NCBI GenBank assembly: GCA_035560795.1 | Contig: DATMYV010000036.1 | Location: forward strand, 1-45,552 | Direction: 5' to 3' | DNA: 45,552 bases | Source: Longilinea sp035560795 | GTDB taxonomy: Bacteria; Chloroflexota; Anaerolineae; Anaerolineales; Anaerolineaceae | Shown: positions 8,421 to 15,442 of the stretch, one piece after another | How positions within the stretch are numbered: position 1 is the stretch's first letter | Layout: every line of letters begins with the position of its first letter | Notes under the pieces: generated by a model | Seen by the model: the letters and a program-made list of their open reading frames with translations, nothing else | Told to the model about the DNA's origin: nothing | Databases searched by the model: none | Position numbers and translations under genes: made by a program

Positions 8421-9107
8421 TATTAGTTTTTCGCGTGCCGTCTGCCAGATCGCATCGAACATGGCGACCGTCAACCGGCCGGTCTGCGTGTTTTGCTGGC
8501 TGGGGTGGTAAGACCCCATCAGCCAGGGATAATTATTACCTAATGAATAGCTAACGCCGTGTCCAAATTTTAAAGCAGCTACGGTGGCGCCGCGTTGGCG
8601 GTAGATGGTCAAGGCGGTCTGAAAACCAATACTTCCCAAAGCAATGATGCCTTGAATATTCGGCAACAAATCCAGTTCTGCCTGAATGTAAGGCCGGCAG
8701 GTATCCATTTCCAACAAGGTGGGCTTGTTATCCGGCGGCACACAGCGGCAAGCCGCTGTGATTATCACATCCCGGAGTGTCAAACCATCTTCGCGGCTGA
8801 CAGCCTTTGGCAGCGAAGCAAAACCAACCCGGTGCAAGGCGGCAAACAGGAAGTCACCTGAAGCATCGCCAGTGAACATGCGCCCGGTGCGGTTTGAGCC
8901 GTGAGCTCCTGGTGCCAAGCCAATGACGAGCAGCCGCGCGGCCGGGTCGCCAAAAGCAGGGACGGGTTTACCCCAATATTCGGCATCCCGAAAGGCTCGC
9001 CGCTTTACCCGCGCAACTTCCTCCCGCCAGGCCACCAGGCGGGGACATTTACGGCAGGCTATGATTTCGCAGTTCAAGTCTTTCCAGGCTTGGTTTTCTG
9101 AAGACAC
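8418..9107 (-). CDS. udgB: Family 5 (UDGb-type) uracil-DNA glycosylase
   Basis: Base-excision repair enzyme (229 aa) predicted to remove uracil and other deaminated bases from DNA. Motif 1 is GLAPGAHGSNRTGR (63-76), the UDGb form without the catalytic Asp/Asn of UNG. Motif 2 is GSYHPSQQNTQTG near the C-terminus. Cys18 and Cys21 (ACRKC), one of Cys120/122 and Cys137 fit the four-Cys iron-sulfur cluster of the thermostable UDG families. The stop lies inside the terminator shared with the convergent lipoprotein gene. The upstream queA ends 9 bp away, so udgB probably shares its transcript (ruvB-queA-udgB direction). Confidence 0.88.
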   Translation of the reverse strand: MSSENQAWKDLNCEIIACRKCPRLVAWREEVARVKRRAFRDAEYWGKPVPAFGDPAARLLVIGLAPGAHGSNRTGRMFTGDASGDFLFAALHRVGFASLPKAVSREDGLTLRDVIITAACRCVPPDNKPTLLEMDTCRPYIQAELDLLPNIQGIIALGSIGFQTALTIYRQRGATVAALKFGHGVSYSLGNNYPWLMGSYHPSQQNTQTGRLTVAMFDAIWQTAREKLI

Positions 9108-9116
9108 GCCTGCTCC

Positions 9117-10136
9117 TTAAAGAATCAACATGGCATCGCCAAAGGAAAAAAAACGGTATTCCAGGCGAATTGCTTCCTGATAAGCATCAAGGATGCGCTG
9201 CCGCCCGGCAAAGGCGCTCACCAACATGATCAGGGTGGATTTAGGCAGGTGAAAATTGGTAATCATTGCATCCACTGCACGAAATGTGTATCCAGGCAGG
9301 ATGAAGATGTTGGTCGGACCGCTGTATGGTGCAACCGTATTACCGGGTACTGATTTTTGCGCGGCCGATTCTAGCGTTCGCACGCTGGTTGTTCCGACTG
9401 CAATGATGCGGCCGCCAGCTTTGCGGGTTGCGTTGATCTGCTGGGCTGTCTCCTCATTCAATTCGCACCATTCGGTGTGGATTTTGTGTTCGCCAGGGTC
9501 GTCTTCGGTCACCGGTGCGAAAGTATCCAATCCAACATGCAGCGTCACTTCAGCAAAGTGGATGCCTTGCCCGTGCAATTGCTGCATCAATTCAGGGGTG
9601 AAGTGCAAACCGGCGGTCGGTGCAGCTGCGGAGCCCGGCCGGTCCGCGTAAACGGTCTGGTAGCGTTCCTGGTTCTCCAGATGGGTGTGGATATAGGGAG
9701 GCAGCGGCATCTGTCCAACCCTGGGTAAATAACCTTCCACCGGTTCCGAGAAACGCACGCGCCGCCGCGACCCTTCCAGCACTTCGATCACCTCAGCCTG
9801 CGGTCCGCCAGGGATGGCAACGGATTTTCCAGCCGACATGCCCTTGCCGCCTACCAGGGTTTCCCAGGTAGTTTCGTCCTCGCGCCGCAGCAGCAGCAGT
9901 TCCACTTTGCCGCCGGTTGGCTTGACCGCAAAAATACGCGCTGGAATGACGCGCGTGCGGTTGATCACCAAAAGATCGCCTGGTTGAAGGTATTCGCCGA
10001 TCCGGTAAAAAACGCTGTGCTCCAACTCCATACGGTCGCGCTTCAGCACCAGCAGGCGCGAATTGTGTCGTGGTTCTACCGGCGTTTGAGCGATTCGTTC
10101 AAGCGGCAGCGGGTAATCGAAATCGCTTGTTTTCAT
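9117..10136 (-). CDS. queA: S-adenosylmethionine:tRNA ribosyltransferase-isomerase
   Basis: 339-aa QueA, which transfers and isomerises the ribosyl part of SAM onto preQ1-modified tRNA to give epoxyqueuosine. Recognised by the N-terminal FDYPLPLERIAQTPVEPRHNSRLLVL, the DLLVINRTRVIPAR block, GLHFTPELMQQL, HVGLDTFAPV, EWCELNEETA and the C-terminal IMLVSAFAGRQRILDAYQEAI. Full length. It lies between ruvB (92 bp upstream) and udgB (9 bp downstream) on the same strand; a queA-ruvB neighbourhood is common in bacteria. Confidence 0.97.
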   Translation of the reverse strand: MKTSDFDYPLPLERIAQTPVEPRHNSRLLVLKRDRMELEHSVFYRIGEYLQPGDLLVINRTRVIPARIFAVKPTGGKVELLLLRREDETTWETLVGGKGMSAGKSVAIPGGPQAEVIEVLEGSRRRVRFSEPVEGYLPRVGQMPLPPYIHTHLENQERYQTVYADRPGSAAAPTAGLHFTPELMQQLHGQGIHFAEVTLHVGLDTFAPVTEDDPGEHKIHTEWCELNEETAQQINATRKAGGRIIAVGTTSVRTLESAAQKSVPGNTVAPYSGPTNIFILPGYTFRAVDAMITNFHLPKSTLIMLVSAFAGRQRILDAYQEAIRLEYRFFSFGDAMLIL

Positions 10137-10228
10137 CGCCTTGCTTTTTGTCTCTCGTTCGCCATTTTTCGCCCACCATTAACGATGGCTCTGCTCGATC
10201 CAATCGCTAATAATTATTTGAATTTACA

Positions 10229-11260
10229 TTAGATTAAGCGTGGCTGTTGTTGAGATTCTTCAGGATATTCGAGACCCAGGTGCTCATAGGCTACGCGTGT
10301 CGCCACGCGGCCCTGCGGCGTGCGGTCGATATACCCGAGTTGCAACAAGTATGGTTCAACCACGTCCATGATCGTATCAGATTCTTCACTGATGGAGGCT
10401 GCAATGGTATTCAAGCCGACCGGGCCGCCGTTATATTTTTGAATAATCGTCAGCAGAACGCGGCGGTCGACCTCATCCAGCCCCATGGTATCGACATTCA
10501 GGAGATCCAATGCCAGGTCGGCAATATCGCGGTTGATCACCCCATCCGCGCGCACCTGGGCATAATCGCGTACCCGGCGAAGCAAGCGCAATGCGATGCG
10601 CGGTGTACCGCGCGCGCGCCGCGCCACCTCCTCGATGCCGCCATCCTCGCAGGGTACCTTGAGCATAGTGGCTGCCCGGCTGACGATTTTTTCCATCGCC
10701 GGCAGACTGTAATAATCCAGGCGGTAGACCGCGCCAAAACGCGCACGCAGCGGGGCGCTGATCAAGGCCAGGCGTGTTGTTGCACCGATCACGGTGAATC
10801 GCGGCAGTTTAAGCCGGATCGAGCGGGCCGAAGGGCCTTTTCCAATGACGATATCCAGCGCATAGTCTTCCATGGCCGGATATAGAACCTCTTCGACGGC
10901 CTTGCCAAGCCGGTGGATTTCATCGATGAACAAAATATCGCCGGCGTGTAAATTGGTCAGAATTGCTGCCAGATCGCCGGCACGTTCAACCGCCGGCCCG
11001 GCAGTTATTTTGATATTGACGCTCATTTCGTTTGATAGGACATGCGCCAGGGTTGTCTTCCCCAAGCCCGGCGGCCCATAAAACAGCACATGATCCAACG
11101 GTTCATTTCGCTGGCGAGCAGCAGTTATTAGTATGCTGAGATTCTCGCAAATTTGATCCTGCCCAATAATTTCCTTCAGATTTCGCGGCCGCAGCGCTTG
11201 GTCGATGCGGTCATCCGGCCGCGGTTCTGGTGAAATGACACGATTTGGGGGTTCGCTCAT
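10229..11260 (-). CDS. ruvB: Holliday junction branch-migration ATPase RuvB
   Basis: 343-aa AAA+ motor that drives branch migration of Holliday junctions with RuvA. Walker A is GPPGLGKTT (62-70) and Walker B is FIDEIH (111-116); a sensor/arginine-finger region follows (RARFGAVYRLDYYS). The C-terminal winged helix contains GPVGLNTIAASISEE and RTPQGRVAT. No ruvA or ruvC is next to it. No ribosome site precedes the ATG at 11260. A -10-like TATAAT ends 8 bp upstream, which suggests leaderless transcription. No AGAAC-N4-GTTCT operator is present in its upstream region. Confidence 0.97.
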   Translation of the reverse strand: MSEPPNRVISPEPRPDDRIDQALRPRNLKEIIGQDQICENLSILITAARQRNEPLDHVLFYGPPGLGKTTLAHVLSNEMSVNIKITAGPAVERAGDLAAILTNLHAGDILFIDEIHRLGKAVEEVLYPAMEDYALDIVIGKGPSARSIRLKLPRFTVIGATTRLALISAPLRARFGAVYRLDYYSLPAMEKIVSRAATMLKVPCEDGGIEEVARRARGTPRIALRLLRRVRDYAQVRADGVINRDIADLALDLLNVDTMGLDEVDRRVLLTIIQKYNGGPVGLNTIAASISEESDTIMDVVEPYLLQLGYIDRTPQGRVATRVAYEHLGLEYPEESQQQPRLI

Positions 11261-11267
11261 GGCCTGA

Positions 11268-11273
11268 ATTATA
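11268..11273 (-). promoter_or_regulatory. -10 box of ruvB, implying a leaderless mRNA
   Basis: TATAAT on the minus strand ends 7 bp before the ruvB ATG, so transcription would start at or next to the start codon. No clear -35 is visible. Divergent from the upp -10 box 20 bp away. Confidence 0.55.
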
Positions 11274-11293
11274 CCTTATCTGTTCAAAGCGAC

Positions 11294-11299
11294 TATAAT
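11294..11299 (+). promoter_or_regulatory. -10 box of upp
   Basis: TATAAT on the plus strand 33 bp before the upp ATG; no good -35 match. A GGAG ribosome site at 11322-11325 lies between this box and the start codon. Confidence 0.5.
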
Positions 11300-11331
11300 T
11301 GGGCCAGCAATCATTCCATCTGGAGACCGCC

Positions 11332-11958
11332 ATGTCCAACGTTTATGTTTCTTCCCACCCGCTGATCGCTCATAAACTCAGCAAGATGCGCGACATTGCC
11401 ACCGAACCGAAGAAATTCCGCGAACTGGTGCGTGAGATTGCGGGTTTGCTTGCTTATGAAGCCACGGCTGATTTGCTTACATCACCAGTCGATGTGCAAA
11501 CTCCGCTTGCTCTCATGAAGGGTACCCAATTGAAGGAAAAAATCGGTTTGGTGCCAATTTTGCGAGCCGGCCTGGGAATGGTCGAGGGTTTCTGGGAATT
11601 GATGCCATCTGCCGAGGTCTGGCATATCGGTCTTTATCGTGATGAAAAAACTCTGAAACCAGTCGAATACTATAACAAATTACCCATCGATCCCACCGTT
11701 TCGGTCTGCCTGATCCTGGACCCAATGCTGGCAACCGGCGGCTCGGCGACTGCGACGGTAGATGTATTAAAACGTTGGGGCGTTACCAAAATTAAATTCG
11801 TCGGCCTGATCGGCGCACCAGAAGGCATTGCCAATATGCAGAGCCATCATCCCGACGTACCCATTTATCTGGCAGCCATTGACGATCACCTGAACGAGAA
11901 AGGCTATATCGTTCCCGGCTTGGGCGATGCAGGCGATCGGCAATTCGGTACGGCCTGA
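11332..11958 (+). CDS. upp: Uracil phosphoribosyltransferase
   Basis: Pyrimidine salvage enzyme (208 aa): uracil + PRPP to UMP. Shows the N-terminal VYVSSHPLIAHKLSKMRD, PILRAGLGMVEG, YRDEKTL, the PRPP-binding loop LDPMLATGGSA, and the uracil-binding C-terminus with YIVPGLGDAGDRQFGT. The ATG at 11332 is chosen because GGAG lies 6 nt upstream and the length equals the family norm; an in-frame upstream extension to 11299 overlaps the promoter. Divergent from ruvB, convergent with moaA. Confidence 0.97.
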   Translation: MSNVYVSSHPLIAHKLSKMRDIATEPKKFRELVREIAGLLAYEATADLLTSPVDVQTPLALMKGTQLKEKIGLVPILRAGLGMVEGFWELMPSAEVWHIGLYRDEKTLKPVEYYNKLPIDPTVSVCLILDPMLATGGSATATVDVLKRWGVTKIKFVGLIGAPEGIANMQSHHPDVPIYLAAIDDHLNEKGYIVPGLGDAGDRQFGTA

Positions 11959-11976
11959 AACTGTCTGATAATATTC

Positions 11977-12020
11977 AACAACCTCACCGGCAGATAATCG
12001 GTGAGGTTGTTCGTGTTTTC
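11977..12020. terminator. Terminator between convergent upp and moaA
   Basis: A perfect 13-bp stem (AACAACCTCACCG with CGGTGAGGTTGTT), 9-nt loop and T-rich flanks. It can serve both convergent genes. Confidence 0.8.
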
Positions 12021-12043
12021 AGATGACAGCTAAAACGATCCTG

Positions 12044-13033
12044 TTACCCGCCAATTTGCATCATGCAGCGGCCTTGGGGAGCAGGCTGGCTGGCTAATTC
12101 ATGTCCGAGCGGTTTGGCTGCCACAGTTTGCTGAATCGACGGCAGGATCGGTTGCCCGGTCCGCAGTGCTTCCTTGATGTTGATTTCCCAATTACTCATT
12201 AAGCAAGGCCGTAAAAAGCCATCTGCGGTTAAACGCAGCCGGTTGCAGGTTCCACAGAAAGCCTCGCCAATGGCGGCAATCAAGCCAATCCGTCCCATTC
12301 CGTTATGCAAACGGTATTCCTGGGCCGGGCCATTTCCGCTTTTCCCCTGCACCACATCAAGACCGAGCGGTTCAAGTTGATTCCTGATTTCCCGGATAGG
12401 ATAATACATGCTTGCAGGAGCTGGAAATCCATCTCCCCAGGGGGTTTGGTTGCCAATGGGCATCAATTCTATAAAGCGCACATCCCATGAGTGAGTCAGG
12501 CTCAACCGTGCCATGGCGACAATTTCGTCATCGTTGATCCCGCGCATGACGACCATGTTGATTTTGATCGGTGTCAGCCCGAATTTCTCGGCTGTTTCCA
12601 GGCCACGCATCACCCGTTCGAGATCTCCAACGCGCGTGATGCGGCGGAATAATTCAGGTTTCATCGTATCGAGGCTGACGTTGATCCGTTTCAGGCCGGC
12701 CTTTGCCAATGCGGCAGCCTGCTGCTCCAATAATAGACCGTTGGTCGTCAGACTGATATCGTCGATCCCGGGAATCGCAGCCAACATTTCTACCAAAACC
12801 GGTAAATGAGGCCGCACCAGAGGTTCTCCGCCGGTCAGGCGGACGGCATGCACTCCTTCACCTGCCAAGATCCGGACAACCTCGGCAATTTCTTCATAAC
12901 GAAGGATTTCATCATGCGTTTTCCACTGGACGCCTTCGGGTGGTAAACAGTAAACGCAGCGTGAATTACAGCGGTCTGTCACCGATATGCGTAAATAGGT
13001 TATCTGGCGGCCGAATGAATCGATGAGCATCAT
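12044..13033 (-). CDS. moaA: GTP 3',8-cyclase, molybdenum cofactor step 1
   Basis: Radical SAM enzyme that starts molybdopterin synthesis by converting GTP to the 3',8-cyclo intermediate. The N-terminal SAM cluster motif is CNSRCVYC (C22, C26, C29). A second C-terminal cluster uses the Cys residues in EAFCGTCNRLRL and RPCLMSNWE. The protein ends in the Gly-Gly typical of MoaA. The ATG at 13033 gives the usual MLIDSFGRQITYLRISVTD start (329 aa). The frame is open to an ATG at 13090 (348 aa) and that longer form cannot be excluded. Cofactor demand in this window comes from the formate dehydrogenase at 34-39 kb; moaA is not next to the other mo genes. Confidence 0.95.
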   Translation of the reverse strand: MMLIDSFGRQITYLRISVTDRCNSRCVYCLPPEGVQWKTHDEILRYEEIAEVVRILAGEGVHAVRLTGGEPLVRPHLPVLVEMLAAIPGIDDISLTTNGLLLEQQAAALAKAGLKRINVSLDTMKPELFRRITRVGDLERVMRGLETAEKFGLTPIKINMVVMRGINDDEIVAMARLSLTHSWDVRFIELMPIGNQTPWGDGFPAPASMYYPIREIRNQLEPLGLDVVQGKSGNGPAQEYRLHNGMGRIGLIAAIGEAFCGTCNRLRLTADGFLRPCLMSNWEINIKEALRTGQPILPSIQQTVAAKPLGHELASQPAPQGRCMMQIGG

Positions 13034-13171
13034 TTTCCAGTCAAAATCACGGGGATCCCCGAACTTATCAATTATTGTAACATCCATCACTTCGATGGGC
13101 TGCCAATAAATGCATCCAAATCAGGTGACAATTGCCACAATTATGACCCGTTCACACAGCTTCCGAGGCTA

Positions 13172-13930
13172 TCACTCCACCCGCAAGCCAGTGATCCGGC
13201 TGATAAAAACCCTTAGTAGCCAGATTGGAATTCCAAGCATCAAGTGCACCAGCAGGCTGATCGCGAAAACGGCAGACAATCCAAGCAGAATCCCGTTGAT
13301 CCCAGGTGCCAGGTTTTGCAGCATCCATTCGCCTGCTCCGGCTGCCACGGCCGCTCCCAGCAATACCAACAGTACCAAACCCAGCGGCAGCCAGGCTTGC
13401 CGGTCAGATGCAGAAGGCAGCATTGTGCTGCTGACCGCAAAGGCCAGGTAAAGCCACAACCAGAAATCCGGGACAGCAGTCATATTACCCAGCAAGGCGG
13501 GCAAAGCCTGCCACTGGGTGGCCAACAAAGCAGTTCCGATTGGCAGCAATTGCAGGCGGTCCAAGCCCAACCATGCAGTCACGGCCACGCCACTCAACAA
13601 CGGCGCCAGGCCAATCATTGTATCGCGTACCCAATCGGCGCGAGCCGTCTCCACATACCCCAGGCGCAGTGTGCCCTGCGGCGTGGTCTGCGGAATCAAT
13701 GAAAATTTTCCCGTTCGGACGCCCAGCAGCCGCGCCATCAGGAAATGGCTGGATTCGTGCAGCAGGACGCCGGGAAAGAACAAAAGCGAAAAAATGCCGA
13801 TTGCGACTGAAGGATGGCGCGTGAGCAACAAAAGCACGGCCTGCAGCTCACGGTGCAGCCAACGCTGCGCCAACCAGAACAGACCCAGACCAATGACAAA
13901 GAATATCAGGCCGTTGACAGGCGCCGGCAT
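13172..13930 (-). CDS. M50-like membrane metalloprotease
   Basis: 252-aa polytopic membrane protein with about six hydrophobic segments. A zinc-protease motif HESSH (58-62) sits at the start of a membrane helix (FFPGVLLHESSHFLMARLLG), as in site-2-type M50 proteases. The later GLAPLLSG region may correspond to the second M50 motif, but a clear metal-binding Asp is not obvious. Substrate is unknown; intramembrane proteolysis is inferred from the motif. Its start is 8 bp after the tpiA stop on the same strand, so it is translated from a tpiA transcript. Confidence 0.7.
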   Translation of the reverse strand: MPAPVNGLIFFVIGLGLFWLAQRWLHRELQAVLLLLTRHPSVAIGIFSLLFFPGVLLHESSHFLMARLLGVRTGKFSLIPQTTPQGTLRLGYVETARADWVRDTMIGLAPLLSGVAVTAWLGLDRLQLLPIGTALLATQWQALPALLGNMTAVPDFWLWLYLAFAVSSTMLPSASDRQAWLPLGLVLLVLLGAAVAAGAGEWMLQNLAPGINGILLGLSAVFAISLLVHLMLGIPIWLLRVFISRITGLRVE

Positions 13931-13938
13931 GCGCAGGT

Positions 13939-14697
13939 CTACTTTGCGGCCGCTTCGACGATCTTTAGAAAATCAACTGGCTTCAGGCTTGCGCCACCAA
14001 CCAATGCGCCGTCGATCTCCGGCATGCCGAAGAATTCAGCCGCGTTTACACCGGTCACCGATCCGCCGTACAGCACCCGCACCGCTTCCGCCGCATCCTT
14101 GCCAAACATCTCGGCCAATGGTTTCCGGATGGTTTCGGCAATGACCTGGTCGGCTGCATCCGCGGTGGAGGCGCGGCCGGTGCCAATCGCCCAGACCGGT
14201 TCGTAGGCAATGACCAGGGCTGGCGCCAATTCAGGGTTCAAGTCTTTTAATCCCTGCATCACCTGGCGGGTGACCACTTCGGCAGTGCGGCCGGATTCAT
14301 TTTCATCCAGGGTTTCCCCCACACATACGATCGGCAGCAGGCCAACCCCGAAAGCAGCCTTCACCTTGGCATTGACGATTTCATCCGTCTCGAAAAAATC
14401 GCGCCGCCGCTCGGAATGTCCAATAATGACATAATTGCAAAATTCTTTCACCATGGCCGGTGAAATCTCGCCGGTGTAAGCGCCGGAGGCTTTGGCGTGC
14501 AGGTTTTGTGCGCCCAAACCGATTTTCGTGCCGGCCAGCATCGCCGAAACCGCCATCAGCGCGGTGAACGGCGGACAAAGCACGCGCTCGACCGATGGAA
14601 CTGCCTGCAGCCCGGGCAGCAGGTCGGCTACTAGGCCACGCGCCTGCTCGACAGTCATGTTCATTTTCCAGTTTCCAGCAACAAATGGTTTTCGCAT
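13939..14697 (-). CDS. tpiA: Triosephosphate isomerase
   Basis: 252-aa TIM-barrel glycolytic enzyme interconverting dihydroxyacetone phosphate and glyceraldehyde 3-phosphate. Catalytic residues are visible: K11 in GNWKMN, H94 in IIGHSERR and E166 in AYEPVWAIGTG. Phosphate-binding regions LYGGSV and GALVGGASL are intact. Followed at 8 bp by the M50-like membrane protein. eno in this window is separate. Confidence 0.97.
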   Translation of the reverse strand: MRKPFVAGNWKMNMTVEQARGLVADLLPGLQAVPSVERVLCPPFTALMAVSAMLAGTKIGLGAQNLHAKASGAYTGEISPAMVKEFCNYVIIGHSERRRDFFETDEIVNAKVKAAFGVGLLPIVCVGETLDENESGRTAEVVTRQVMQGLKDLNPELAPALVIAYEPVWAIGTGRASTADAADQVIAETIRKPLAEMFGKDAAEAVRVLYGGSVTGVNAAEFFGMPEIDGALVGGASLKPVDFLKIVEAAAK

Positions 14698-14830
14698 AAA
14701 TACCTCGTTAGAATGATGATTTGACTCCTCGACGGAGCCGATTCTTTATCAGATTTCCACAGGCAACCACGCCAATGCCAATCATTGAATTTTACTCCAA
14801 TCACTCAATCCCGTACCAAATCAGGGCTGA

Positions 14831-14859
14831 TTGACGCCAGCCTGGAATGCAGGTATGAT
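14831..14859 (+). promoter_or_regulatory. Promoter of RNase P RNA
   Basis: TTGACG (14831-14836) and TATGAT (14854-14859), 17 bp apart. The predicted start point at about 14866 coincides with the 5' strand of the RNase P P1 helix. Confidence 0.75.
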
Positions 14860-14864
14860 CGAAA

Positions 14865-15298
14865 TGCCTCAGGCCGGTCGGGCAGCCGCGGCACCGGGAA
14901 ATCCGGTGTCGAGGAAAGTCCGCACTCCAGAGAGCACGGCGTCGGGTAATACCCGGGGCGGGGTAACCTGCCAGATCGGGCCACAGAAACATACCGCCCT
15001 GAAAGGGGCCACCCTGGAAGGGTAAGGGCGAAATGGCGGTTTAAGAGACCACCGGCGCTGCAGTAATGCAGCGGCCAGGCAACCCTCGCCGGGAGCAAGG
15101 CCAAGCAGGAACGGGAGACAGCTCGTCTCAACACCCTGGGGGTGAAATACCCCCTGGGATGGAAGTTCCGGGTAGGCTGCATGAGCGGGCTGGCAACAGT
15201 CCGCCTAGAGAGATGGCTGCCCACACGGATGTGCGGTCTCCTTCGGGAGAGACCCATCGGTGGGACAGAAAGCGGCTTATAGATCGACCTGAGGCACT
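14865..15298 (+). ncRNA. rnpB: RNase P RNA (class A)
   Basis: Catalytic RNA of RNase P, which trims the 5' leader of tRNA precursors. The conserved core is clear: GAGGAAAGTCCGCACTCC near 14914-14931, GAAACATACCGCC, the AGAGAGATGGCTGCC region, and ACAGAAAGCGGCTTATAG near 15265-15282. The terminal P1 helix pairs TGCCTCAGG at 14865 with CCTGAGGCA ending at 15296, and is followed by a 7-T run. P1 plus the T-run therefore doubles as the terminator. Length of about 434 nt fits a class A RNA. The 3' end is tandemly duplicated immediately downstream. Confidence 0.95.
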
Positions 15299-15411
15299 AT
15301 TTTTTTAACCCTGTGTATCAGAACACCATCGAGGTGCGGGGCGGTATAGACCGACCTGAGGCACTATTTTTTTAACCCTGTGTATCAGAACACCATCGAG
15401 GTGCGGGGCGG
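15278..15411 (+). repeat. 67-bp tandem duplication of the rnpB 3' end
   Basis: Two head-to-tail copies of 67 bp (15278-15344 and 15345-15411) that differ at one base (T15284 versus C15351). A 9-base start of a third copy follows (15412-15420). Each unit contains the 3' strand of the RNase P P1 helix (CGACCTGAGGCAC), the T7 run and about 40 bp of flank. The duplication therefore supplies a second P1 3' strand and a second terminator T-run. Confidence 0.95.
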
Positions 15412-15442
15412 TATAGACAGACCCCATGAACCAACCATTTGA

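Noticed and set aside
14805..15257. 150-codon minus-strand ORF across rnpB
   Set aside because: Lies antisense to a clear RNase P RNA and shows no protein family features.
15278..15420. CRISPR array or mobile-element repeats
   Set aside because: Only two contiguous copies with no spacers, and the unit is clearly derived from the rnpB 3' end.
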